Of a stretch of 64,000 nucleotides of DNA, positions 1 through 11,571 are shown one piece after another. The notes under the pieces are model-generated. The model saw only the letters and a list, made by a program, of their open reading frames with translations, did not search any database and had not been told where the DNA came from. The translations under genes and the position numbers were made by a program. Source of the DNA: Artocarpus heterophyllus (lineage: Eukaryota; Streptophyta; Magnoliopsida; Rosales; Moraceae); assembly GCA_025403435.1 (NCBI GenBank), contig CM046350.1, positions 24,553,661 through 24,617,660 of the forward strand, in the 5' to 3' direction. Each line of letters starts with the position of its first letter. The first letter of the stretch is position 1.

Positions 1-1035
1 GATGTGAGGTATACGACCTCGAAGTTCGATGGTCTTAAGTCTTCCACAAGGGAAGCATCACATTTATGATCTCATGATTAAAGATGTTGGTACAAACACT
101 AAAAGTTATAAGATAAAGAAAGTTAAGGAACAAAAGGTGGAAAGTTAAAGTGTAAGATAAGAAAATAAAAGGAACAAGGATAGAAAGTTAAAGTAAGAAA
201 GAATGGTCATAAGATGCTCATAATCGAAAGTTCATAATTGAGCATAAATTAAAACATGCATTGTGATTGTATTCGATTTGTTTATTGTGAAACATTTATA
301 TGTTATGAAAAACATTTTGAGGAATGTTTTATATTAAATGTTTATGAAACCATGAATGACATTATGAAGAGCAATCTGAGGATTATTTTATGTTAGATAT
401 TTTGTGAAAAGCGTTTATGAAAAACGTTATAGCAATTGCTTTAGGAAAATGTTTATGGGAAACGTTCTAGGAAGGTTTTTTTTTTAAAAGCGTGTTATTT
501 TGTGAGATTTTGTTTGAACTTACTGAACGAAAGCTCATAAAAAGTTTCTTCATGCTGTAGGTAGTTTTATGGATGACCAGTAGGACCCGTTAAAAGAGCT
601 GGGTGCTGCGGAGGACAGATGTGAAGATTTGGGTATGGATACCATCACTATTTGCTTCCGCTATGTAAAGAAAAGGTTTTCTATTGTTTAATGTAGTGTT
701 TGTGAAGTTTTAAGAAAATTAGAGTTTTATGAATAGTATTTAAAGTTTTAAGATACAGTTTATGAACTGTTTTATGTAATTATAAAGTAAAGTTTTAAAC
801 TATGATTTAATAATTGTTTCTTATTAAGTTTTAAGAAACGATTTGAAATGATTTTAAGGGCAAGTTTTGAGCGAGATCTCAACTTGAATGCGACAGAGGT
901 CGCATCAGTTTTAAGGAACGTACAAAGAAAAAAAAAATTATTACAGTATTTTTTCTTACTAAGTAAATAAGATTACTGTTTACGAAACGATATTTATGAA
1001 AGTAAAGTGACTGCCTGAAAAGACGGGTCGTCACA
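1..1035 (+). mobile_element. 3' part of a chromovirus-type LTR, cut by the window edge
   Basis: This stretch matches 52268-53084 along its length, including the run about shortened 'cttccacaagggaagcat' blocks and the end GGGTCGTCACA. That end is the reverse complement of the end seen on the 3-kb LTRs at 36790 and 47952 (TGTCATAACCCG and relatives). It is therefore the terminal part of an LTR in plus orientation, ending with CA at 1035. The next five bases are AGTAC, but the left end lies outside the window so no target duplication can be tested. Open frames here are accidental. Confidence 0.75.
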
Positions 1036-3261
1036 AGTACTAACATAATATTTGCTAATATGAAATGGTGAGAGAGAAAAAATGGTTTAATAGAGAGGAA
1101 CAAATGAGAAAAATAAAGTAGTTTATAAAACATTAAATTTGCAATAACTTGATTGTAAAGAAGCCTCAGCAAAAAATAACAAAGAGGGGGAAAAAGAGCA
1201 AGCAAGAAAGAAGAGGTAAAAAATGAATACGCAAAAGTGGGGAAAAAAAGTAAAAGAAAGTAAGAAGAAAAGAAAGAAGTTGACAACAGATATTTTAGAA
1301 AAAAGTCCTGCTCTTTTATACATGTATGTGTATGGATGTATAGATAGATATGGAGTACGGATATACTCTGTGAAACTGTTGACAAATGATAAGGCAAGCT
1401 GGCACAAAATTGGAGCAGTTGGAAGTCTCTTCCTCCCTAGCTTTTTTCTTATGGGAATGGGAGGTTTTCAATGGTGGACCACATGTTTAAAAATTTGAAG
1501 GTGTGTTGAATGACAAAAAAGACCCAAAAAGTAGCGGGAATCGTGGGAAATAAATAAAGAAAATGCACTTGCTTATGATGAGACACATGATTGCTTTAAT
1601 TTAACGAGTAACCCTATTGGATTTAAATCTTTGTCCGAAGCAATATGCCACTTTTTTATGCTTTCAAAAAAAAAAAAAAAAAACCCACCTTTTTAAGATT
1701 CCTTGTTGAAGTAGTGAACCATTTGTACTGACAGTTGTATATTAACAAATCTAATAATCTATTTAAAATTAGTTAGTTTTAATCAATTTTTTAAGTAAAA
1801 ATATTATCAATTTTTTGTATACTATAATAAAAGTAAAAAAGTTACTATAATATAAAACTTTTATATATTATAATGTTTATAATTCTAACCAATAGTTATA
1901 ATACAAGGGACAATTGCGTTTTTTTTTTTTATATATCTAGAAAAGGTTTTTTTTAAAAAAATAATTTTCTAGATTTAAAGTCATCATTAAGTTAAAAAAG
2001 GACTTTTAGTTAAGTGGAGTATCTGCCTAGATCACACAAAGAGTGATTCTCTAATACTAATAAAAACAATGACCAGTAGAGCCTTAATGGAGGCACAATG
2101 TAAAAAATTGTTAATGGTTTTTATTGCATACAAACAAATTAACATCTTTTACTTCTTTTTTTTTGTAATATGTTTTATTTATAGAGAACAAATCTTTATT
2201 TTTTTCAAAAATGAAGCACAGTAATATATTTCGATATTTTTAAATTTATTAAAGTTTTTATACAAAATAAGGATGCAACTAAATGTTTTTTAATAAATTT
2301 TGTAAAAAAATCAATATTTTAAAAGTTGAAATATATTTACAAGTAGCTCCGCTACTAACCTGTAGGGTCTTTAGAAACGTCATTGGAACAACATATAAAA
2401 CTAAAAAATACTATAATGAGAGACAATATTATGAAAAATGTGTTCTCAAACACCCACCTAATTTAATTGTTTTTTGTTTTAAGTGGTGCTTTAGTATAAT
2501 TTAGCATCTAATCAAAGCATATATTGACAAAAAAAAAAAACACATACACACACAAATAATTTATTTTTTAAACAAGATATATCTTTCATGTGTACATTTC
2601 GTTACCAGTTATAACAGAACAAACAAATAAACACATTAGTGTTGTGATTTGCTAAATTGATTAATAAAGGAGCTTTTTTTTAACTGTTTGGCAGTGGTTC
2701 TAACCACACGGTTCTTACCACAAACTCAATTATAAACAATATAAAATTTTAATATATTATAATAAAAATAGTTCTAATCAACGATATTCACCGCTCTTTT
2801 AAACAAGCGTTTTTCATTTTCAAACTGGGACCTAACGCATAAAACCCTCCGAACCGGGGCGGTGTATAAATAAACGGTCTTATTATCCAGTTGGTTCCAA
2901 CTTACAAGTGAGGCCGCTAAAGAGTTTTGACTAAAAGGCGACAAGGATTGTGAAGTCCACGAAATTCCCGCCAATTTGTTTTACACGGCGAAAATGTCAG
3001 ACAAAATCTTGTAAATGGCAAATTATTAAAACAACACGTGTTTTTTCTTGACCTTACAAGTGTTTTGTCAAAACTGCCAATGCAAACAAATTCATTGTAT
3101 GCTCAGATCAGACCACCTGAAATTTTATTCCTCCAAAAAGAAATTAAAAGAAAAAACAGAAAAGAAAAAGCAAAACATAAGAAAGGTGGTTTCGATGCAA
3201 AGTCTAAGAGGGACAATTCCTGTAATTTAACCGAATCCCGAGGGCAAATGTAAGAGCGGTT
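1036..3261. other. AT-rich intergenic region upstream of the WAP-like gene
   Basis: No coding region is supported. There are long A and T runs, and a stretch at 2683-2780 related to half of the small inverted-repeat element at 17324-17485 (shared TTTGCAGTGGTTCT-like and ACAAACTCARTTATAAACA-like segments). The segment 1745-1905 is of similar character. A TATA-like TGTATAAATAAA lies near 2862, about 400 bases before the likely leader of the next gene, and may or may not be used. Confidence 0.5.
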
Positions 3262-4041
3262 ATGCTCCCTCCCGCTCACCAGATCCTCACCCCCTTCAAA
3301 GCTCCACAAGCCACAAACCTCAAAGAGCTCTCTACTTTTACCTCCTCCGAAAACCCTAAAAACCAGTCAGAATTAAGAAAGCTTCTGTCATGGAGAAATC
3401 TGGAAAAACGGCATTTTCAAAAGGAGATTAACGGTCACCTCGGGACCCAAGGCTTCTTCTGACTGTTGATTTCTTCCAATCATGCGGTCATTTTGTTGAT
3501 TCAGCTTCTTTACCAGTAAGTTTTTGGTGTCGTCTTTTTTGAAGTTTTTAATTTATGTATTTTTTTTTCCTTTTCATTTTTCGTTTCTGTTCTGTTTTTT
3601 CGTACTTTCTGTTTGCTTTTCGCTTCTAGTTTGGAAGTGAGTCTAAGTTGATTTTTTTTTTTTTTTGGTTTTTTTGAGTTCCTCTTTGCTTCGTTTGGTT
3701 GCTGAGAAAAAGACAAAAGAGTTAAATTAGCCTTTCGGAAGTCATTTCCACTAGCTTTGCTTTTTTTATCATCTGGTGAATTATTATTATTTATTATTTT
3801 TTCGTACGCTGACCAAATCTAATTACCAGATAATTGTAAAGCACTTGTGACTTTTTTTTTTTAAATTTCTTTTTCTAATCATGCTTCTGAGCCATTCGAT
3901 TTTTTACTTTTACTGAAAATTTGCAGTTTGGCGGGTCCAGCTTCTGGTATTTGATCCTGTTGTTTTACTTTCTGCTATGCCTTCTTGAGTCCTGGTGCTG
4001 GTAATTTTGTTGTTGAATATCTGCGGAGAATCTAAGTGGTC
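3262..4041 (+). promoter_or_regulatory. Probable 5' leader of the WAP-like gene, with a leader intron and short upstream ORFs
   Basis: A C-rich stretch (3270-3370) contains a telo-box-like AAACCCTAA near 3352, typical of plant 5' regions. A good donor, CCA|GTAAGT at 3516, and an acceptor, TTTGCAG at 3926, bound a T-rich segment that fits a leader intron (3516-3926). Upstream ATGs start short frames at 3390-3431 (13 codons), 3482-3499 and 3976-3987, plus a longer one at 3262-3462 if transcription begins far enough upstream. The transcription start is not visible, so the extent of the leader is inference. Confidence 0.45.
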
Positions 4042-7000
4042 ATGGCGAATTTTGAAGTGGTAAATGCTAGGGTTGAATCATCTTGCGATGATTTGATGCA
4101 AGCTAGTGAGGGTCTTAAGGAAAATGAGAACTTGGGTGCTGACCTCCTTGCCGATTTGGATTCTTATTTGCAAGATATCAATGACAGGTTGACCATATCG
4201 AGGATGGTTAGTGACTCGGTTATTAAGGGCATGGTGACTGCAGTCTCACAAGAGGCAGCAGAGAAAATTGCTCAGAGGGAACAAGAGGTGGTAGGGCTGA
4301 AGAAAATGTTGCATGTTTACGGTATCGATGTGGACGGAAAAGAAAACTATGCGTCTCCAGCGGTGCAATATGAACCAAAATGTAATACAAACAGAACTTG
4401 TTGTAGCTTCTTAGAGGCTGTTACTGAGCATGATAGGATGAAAGAAACTTTGGCCTGTCTCAGAAGTGCAAGTAAAGAGCAGTTCATGAAGCTTAAGAAA
4501 GAAATCAATCGGATAAGTGGATGTTGTTCTATGAAAAAGATAAGTTTAAACTCTGAGTTGTTGGGATTGGGTGGTATACTGCATAGAAAGTCATCCGAAA
4601 GATGGATTGATGCAGATAAAATGCTTGATAGTCTCAAAACCACACTAGAAACTGCTTTTAAGGGGGTGGAAGAGATTGTTCACTTGTCTGAGGCATCACT
4701 GCATGAGTGGAAGCGAGAGCAGGAGTTTCAAGCAGAGATTGAAGCAGTGGTGATAGGGAACTGCATTCGTAGTCTTGAACAGGAGTTTGAAGGAAAAATG
4801 TGGGATCCAATTGGTGATGATAAGAGTATAAGCTGTGCTGGAAGGATGAAGGAAATTTTAAGCCTGCGCGAGGAATTAGAGGCAATTTCTAAGTCACTTT
4901 GTATTCCTGAAGCTGGACAACTAACTTCTCATGGGTCCTTGGATGGTGAAGGACGGACTAATGGTAAAAAGAGTCATTTCCACCACAAGGTGTTGGGCAA
5001 TCATGTAACGGAACCAGCCTCACTCTGGGAAGCAAATGGAAAACATGAGGATTCACAGAATAATAAGCTACAGAAATCAGATCTGAACTGCCTGAACCAC
5101 TTGTCAAGAGATGCATTGATAGCCTACTACAATAATGAGATGACTAAGATGAAGAGAACTCATGAATCTAAAGTGCAGGAGATGACTGAAGAATATTTCA
5201 GCCTTAAGAGGGAGTATTTGAAAGAAAAGGGCTCCTCTGTGCTATTGAAGAAGGATAAGGAGTCCGATATGTTGAGGAAAAAAATCCCTGACGTCATTCT
5301 AAAATTGGATGACATTCTTTTGGAAAATGAGAAATTACCTGCAGTTTCCAATAATGCAGAGAGTCTTAACAGTTTGAAGGACAGGCTGGAAACCCTCCGC
5401 GCAGAAAACTGCCAACTCAGAGATTTCCTCACAGATAAGAAGAAGGAAGTTAAGTGTCTTGAAACACGACTTTCTGATTCTAAAGAGAAAATGTCTAAGC
5501 ACTCTCTGTCTGAGGCGAAGTTGTTAAACATTATTAGATATCTTAGATCTGATATAGAAGATCTTCGTATTGAAGCTTCAATTGGTGCAGATGTATTTAC
5601 TTGGCTTCTCAGAGAAATGATGGGTGAAATTAAATGCGTTATTGAAGAGTCAAACTTGGAATACAATATTATGGAAGAGAATTATAAAAGTAGAATCAAA
5701 GAAGTTTCTCATAATGCTCAACCTGCTGGCGGATGTGACATTCAAGATTCAGATATGCTGTCTATTATTGCCCAGGGGCTTTGTGAAACTATATACAGAG
5801 AATCCTGGAAAGAAGCCAAGGATAAGATAAATATGTTAAAGATGAAATATATTGATGAAACTGAAGTGCGAGTGTCCCTAGAGAAGGTGTTATCAGAAAA
5901 GGAAAATGCATTAGAAATAGAGGTAGCTAATAAAGAAAGATTAAAGCAAGAAATACTTTTTCTTGTAGAAGAAAAGGAGAGGCTGGCACAGGATGCATTG
6001 GATAGTGAAAGAAAGCGGTTTCAATTAGCTGCTGAAGAACTTGAAAATTTAAGGATTCAAACATGTCAGCAGCAGACATTCATTTCAGAAAGCCGTGAAG
6101 AGTTAAATGTTATTACGGGTGATTTGGTGGCGGCACTCAACAAAAATGAACTGTATAAAACGGAAATATGGGGGTTAAATAAAAGACTTGAAGTAGCAGA
6201 AAAGGAGTTAAGGGAAGCTGATGAAGAGAGGACGGCTCTTTTTTCTGTTACCCAGCAGAAGGAGAATGCAATATCAGTGCACGAAACAAATGAAAGGGAG
6301 GTCAGAAAGCAAATGCTATCATTTGTTAATTCTATTAATGGATTATCTAAAGCTGCTGCTGACTTGGAACATAGAGTTACAGAAGACATTTCAAAGAATA
6401 ATTTGAGGTGCTTTCACTTTATATTTTCACGCTGTGAATTCAAATTCATTTTTCCTGGTCACTTCTGTTTTATCTAGTTTATTCTATTTTCTGTGAGACT
6501 TTTTCAAGGCTATTGGTGGTTGGTTAATCTTGTAGGAAATTTCTGTCTTCTGACATTCAAATCTCATATCTGCTAGAGTGCATAATTTAATTCTTTTGGG
6601 CCTGAAAGAGGTAGTTATGGCATGGAATTTTTCCTTATTTTATAATCTACTATCATCACTCTTTAGAATTTTCTTTAGTATAATGGGATATCATGATTGT
6701 TCTAGGAAAGAAAAAATTTCAAACCTGGACTATTTTTTTATTTCTGGCTGGATAATACATGGACATGAACTGGTTACTTCCTTTCATTTTGCTGATATTA
6801 TCTCACTTTTAGCAGTTGACAAGCGCCCTGTTGGTTACCGTATAACACGTGCAGATTAGACCATTTGGGTCTAGTGGGATGTTTTATTTGTCCTAGTGAT
6901 GTGTTGAGCTCCATCAGTGATGTTAAATGTTCTTTTTTTTTAAATATGTGGTGGGTGGCTGTAGGTCTATTTGCTGACTGTTGCCTCAACTATGTTGATT

Positions 7001-9322
7001 TCTTTTGTTTAACGTAATTACTTACATTGATTTTTAGACAAGTTCCATTTTTATTTGCACAGTTGGTATACCATTTACAGGTTCAAACTTGTGATATTTT
7101 TGCTTTAATTGTTGAATAGAATTAAGCCTAGGATGCACTCTCTCTTGCTTCCTATTAGACAAGCACTTTTTTTTTTTCCTCTCACCTGTTATTTCTATAG
7201 AGCCTTTAATTTTTGGGCAACATTTTGATGGGTATTCACTAGAGTTCATAATGAGTTTTTGGCTTTGTGTTCAGGTTAAAAACTCTCTCTCACCCGTTAT
7301 TTCTATAGAGCCTTTAATTTTTGGGCAACATTTTGATGGATATTCACTAGAGTTCATAATAAGTTTTTGGCTTCGTGTTCAGGTTAAAAAATTTGAGTTC
7401 TCAATCACGTTTGCTTATTGAGAAAGCAGATATACTTAAAAGGGCAGGTTTGCTGTACAAGCAGAGGCTTGAAAGGAGATGTACTGACCTTCACAAGGCT
7501 GAAGCTGAGGTATAAAAATTAGATTAGTGCTGCATTAAATGTAACTCAACTTCGTTGACATCCTTATACCAGTTCTTGCTTGGAATGCGTGCACAAGAAA
7601 CAAGCACAATGCTTGTTGTTGTATGCTGATTTTTATTTATCTAATATATATTATTACTTAGTAGAACTTCACTATGGTATATTGGAATGGGTTTTATCTG
7701 CGTTCATTGGGGAAGTGTTGACGTGTTATGCCATCCTTGATGATTTTCGTGTACAGAACGTGCAAAACATATGGAGTCCATTTTAAAAAGCAATTTTATA
7801 GCAATGTGGTTGCATGAATGCGTTATATTTGTGAACTCTAGACTGACAACGACTTACTGCATTGATCAGTAGATTAACATAGGCACTTATTAAACCAAGA
7901 AAGCCAGCAATATCAGAACTCCGAAGAACAGAGGAAGATACAAACACTGAGATATTCCATATATGATTTTGACATTTGCATTTGTAAGTGGAGGGAGAGA
8001 GGACAAGGCATATATGTGTGTTTCTGTGTTGAAAGAGAGAGGTTTTCACATACTGCCGTTGAACCTAATGCTATCTTATGCAATTTGAAAAAAGTATGGA
8101 ATACTTCGTAGAATTTTGTAAAGAATAAGATGAGATCTGACTTCAGATCCTAAACTCACAAAGAAATATATATATATTTTCATCTCAAGATTTTTGTGTA
8201 ATTTTGAATTTGTCTTGTTATTATGTTCTCATAGCATATTTGATAGATTTTAACCTTGTATTTCAGGTTGATCTTCTGGGGGATGAAGTGGATACTCTTT
8301 TGGGCCTACTTGAAAAAATATACATCGCCCTTGATCATTACTCACCAATATTGCAACATTATCCTGGAGTAAGATGCTTTCTCAATATCTGCTATCGTCA
8401 TTAACTTATTTGTTCTATTATGTTTATTTGGTAATTGAGTATCGTTCTGTGGATAGGCTATATCCATTTATATGTACTCATGATAGGGTTTTCCGCTTAT
8501 CGCTGCCTCTCTGAAATAAATTTATGTAGGTTCCTTGCCTGGAATGATTTAGGCCATTTTGTTGGATCCATTTGAAGGGTTCTACTGTGATTTGTGCTGT
8601 CTTATGAGATGACGGAGAATAATCACATTATGTTTATGTGCGCGTGTTTGTTTTTCCCCATTCTATTGAACGCCTATAGTCTTTTAATGAACAATAATAA
8701 CATTCTAGTTGTCTGCACGTGGCAAAAAGAGAATCTATACACAGAAACATGGACAAGATATTGTGCATGGATTCTTGCACGTGACGGTGTCTTATGTCGT
8801 ATATTGATATTTCACTTCTCATCACATTGGGAGGTCGGCAATAACTTTTAATGGAGAACATTGACAGTAGCTTAGGAAATGAAAACAAATATTCCTTGGA
8901 TCTCTATTATAAAACGATTAAGAAAGAGGAAAATGAATGAGTGATCTAAATGTATTGGAAATAGTCCCAGAAAGTGTCCCGTTGATAGTTATTATTTCTT
9001 CTTGCAGTCTCTTTTCTGGAGCAATTGTTTGCAAAATATGTATAATGGATTTGGTGTGAGGTTGAATGCAAATGTTTTTCTGACCAAGGGAAGATATAAC
9101 TTCAAACAACATAAGAGTCAAATGGTACTTAAATAATGAAACCTATATAGTTTTTGGTTTATGAAGAGACAAGTGATGGTTTTATGACAACATACCTGTA
9201 ATTCTGTTTTAAAAAGTTTCATGTCGCGTGTTTATTTATTCTTTTCTTGTTTATTTCAGATTACTGAGATACTGAAGCTGGTAAAGGGAGAATTAAGTGG
9301 ATATTCTACCAAAGAAGTTTGA
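4042..9322 (+). CDS. WAP: WPP domain-associated protein-like coiled-coil protein
   Basis: Four coding exons join in frame: 4042-6407, 7383-7509, 8267-8368 and 9260-9322 (2658 nt, 885 residues), all with GT-AG introns. The start is the ATG at 4042 in a good context (GGTCATGGCG); the upstream in-frame GTG at 4036 is not expected to be used. Most of the protein is Glu/Lys/Leu-rich and predicted by eye to form long coiled coils. The conserved tail is clear: exon 3 encodes [20 protein letters not shown] and exon 4 begins [14 protein letters not shown]. This tail and the N-terminal block ([18 protein letters not shown]) are what I recognise from the plant WAP family (Arabidopsis At2g34730, often labelled myosin heavy chain-related). 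Family members bind WPP-domain proteins such as MAF1; the cellular role is poorly defined. The gene is convergent with the ligase gene downstream. Intron 1 carries a 108-bp duplication that repeats the acceptor. Myosin-like names in databases reflect only the coiled coil. Confidence 0.85.
7180..7391 (+). repeat. 108-bp tandem duplication covering the exon 2 acceptor of the WAP-like gene
   Basis: The segment from CTCACCTGTTATTTCTATAG to TGTTCAGGTTAAAAA occurs twice with a period of 108 bases (for example ATTTCTATAGAG at 7191 and 7299; acceptor AG ending at 7274 and 7382). The copies differ at only a few bases. The downstream acceptor gives the open reading frame. The upstream one keeps the frame but meets TAG after ten codons. 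Confidence 0.9.
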
Positions 9323-10018
9323 TATGCATAGAGAGTAGGTAATGTTTCCAACCTAATGGTATCTTCCCTTTGAAACCATCGTTATTTTGCGCTGTTGCCA
9401 TTTGTATGTAAGAAAAGTCTAATACCCTGTTCATATATATATTGATTGAAGGCTGCGTAATTTTTTTAATCCCCTGCTCTTTCGTATTACAGCTGTGTGG
9501 TTGCAGATCTTCGACAGAAGTTGAATGGTAGCAACAATATGGGGGTGGGAAGAACTTGGATACTTTCGATTTTGGTTTAGATAGTTGCATATTCTTTTGT
9601 ATTGGAGCAGAGAAAAAGCCTCCTCGTCTCCAGTGATCCATGAGTTTCTTGTTCGCTAATAGTTGGACATTTCTGTTCCATTTTGTTCATAGTCTATATT
9701 GTACAGAGAAATAATCTTCATATAGGAATTAAGTTTCTTACAGAGTAATCTTCAGATGCCTTTTTCCACATCCAATCGTTCCTTTTTTCATTGCTGATTT
9801 GATTGCTGTTCTCATGGTTACCGGTGCTCAAGCACAAATATGCTTAGCCGTGTTGCATATTTTGTACGTGTTTTACGAGTAGTTGTGTTGGAAGTGAGAG
9901 ATTAAGTAGTTATATATTTTGTAAAAATTCTTTTAATTATGTATTCCACGTACATGAAGACGAGCCACGTAATAAAGAGGAATGCTACTTATTATTCCGG
10001 TAATTATATTGTTGAGAG
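9323..10018 (+). other. 3' flank and probable 3' UTR of the WAP-like gene
   Basis: This is non-coding sequence after the stop codon. A possible 3'-UTR intron (GT near 9338 to TTACAG near 9491) is suggested only by splice-like sites. AATAAA-type poly(A) signals occur around 9710 (AATAATC, weak) and at 9971 (AATAAA). No separate gene is visible. Confidence 0.4.
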
Positions 10019-10019
10019 T

Positions 10020-10307
10020 GTTTGCTTGGTGCACAGTTTAGAATTGTGGTTTGGTTTAAAACTGAATGATTTAAATTGCAGATTTTAAACTGTGTGGTTT
10101 AAATGGTGGCTTTAAATTGAGATTTAGAATGTAGTAAAATGGTTCAAAACTGACTAAGTTGAGGGGAAAGTAAAGTTTAGATTTTGGGTGTTTTGGTCAG
10201 TTTAAAACTATCTTTATGATTTTAAACTATCTCAGTTATTATTTCACAAAACACGAGTTTGATGGTTTAAAACTACTTCTATGGTTTAAAACTTATGCAC
10301 CAAACCA
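10020..10307. mobile_element. MITE-like element with terminal inverted repeats
   Basis: The two ends are imperfect inverted repeats: left TTTGCTTGGTGCACAGTTTA; right, read on the other strand, TGGTTTGGTGCATAAGTTTT. The 288-bp interior has no coding potential and many TTTAAA motifs. Size and ends fit a non-autonomous DNA transposon, perhaps hAT-like. A clean target duplication was not found. Confidence 0.6.
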
Positions 10308-11571
10308 TACATGAGCAATTTTCAACAACAAATGGTAATATTTGGTGAGATTTGTGTGCTGTGCACTCATGTCAGGAGCAGGGAGTTCCAAAGAGGAAAG
10401 GGTAGGTGAGTAACGTAGCTTGATAGCTTTTGCTCCGTGGGTGCTTGCAGTTGTGACAAATGCATCTCGCATGGTATGGAGAATCCTAGCGAGATCGTTA
10501 TTGCAAGATGCTGCGGCTTTCCGGGGCTCCTTTGGACTGTCCGGTTCTGCAGAGGTAGTTCTTGCAAGTCGATTGGGGTTCTCGCACGTTATGTGCTCCT
10601 TGCGTGTGTTGGCTTTACACAACAGTTATCCAATTGTAGAGTATGAGTTCACAAAGCTTGTTTTAGTGGCCTGAACTTGGGCTCAAACCTTACCTTTTTT
10701 GAACTGGAGTAAGATCAAAAGGTTAATTTAAGTTTCGTTGACGATAACATTTATGAAGCCAAGAACTATATTTAGAGTACAAAAGAAAAACCAGTTTTTT
10801 TCTAAGTCTAATTGCTCAACTCATTTTCTCAAAAAAAAAAAAAAAAACCCTGCTCAAGTCATTTGTAGTAGTCCATGTTATGGTGACTAAAGGGCCAAGG
10901 TTTTGATGAAAAAACATTTTAGGTATAGTTATTGCATCACTTTGTTAGGAAGGTTCTTCCATTTTCTATCTCATTTCTTTTTCATTTTTAACTTTTCTTT
11001 TTAGTTATTTAAGAGAATTCACTAAGCAACACTCAAAACAATAATCGCTAGTGATAGATTTTATCTAGAAGTCTGGAAGTAAATACCATCTTCGTGTAAT
11101 GGGCAATTTATAAGCATCTGAAGGGCAAATTTAGCAACAAGTCCGCGTGCCCCATTGTTACGTTGCATGTCTAAAAATTGAAAACTCAAAATTGTAATCC
11201 ATCAAGTAGCAAAGTAACTTTTGCTGATTTGTTGGCCTACTCAAAGGCCGGTCTAGTATTCCAACTTCTTTTCCATTTATTGACCTGTTTTTGCTTTTGG
11301 ATTTCATTTGCTGCCATTTTTAGTTTTTTCAATCCCTTTATCTACTATTCTTCAAGGGTGGTTTTGAAAGGACGATACTTCTTCCGGAGGGGGGGGAAAA
11401 ACTCCCCCTTGACCGTTGCACTTCAGCACCAACCTTCCCGAACGAATCAAGTTCCACAAGAAATAGCAACCAAGAGTAAATAGTAAATAAAAAAGAACTA
11501 CATAAGTAAACAAATAAATAGTCATTAAAAGCAAATTAAATAAATTTGATATACAAAAAAATAAACAGCAA
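10308..11571. other. Intergenic region between two convergent genes, with a GC-richer islet
   Basis: 10340-10660 is clearly richer in GC than its surroundings and open in several frames on both strands (for example 10293-10622 minus), but no family is recognisable. The rest is AT-rich and includes the likely 3' UTR of the ligase gene; an AATAAA on the minus strand at about 11272-11277 could be its poly(A) signal. Confidence 0.4.

Noticed and set aside
879..1498. Overlapping open frames on both strands at 879-1407 (minus) and 1223-1498 (plus)
   Set aside because: They lie in the LTR end and AT-rich flank, are low-complexity (Phe/Leu/Lys-rich) and match no family.
4036..4041. Upstream in-frame GTG as start of the WAP-like protein
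   Set aside because: Plant nuclear genes normally start at ATG, and the ATG at 4042 is in a good context.
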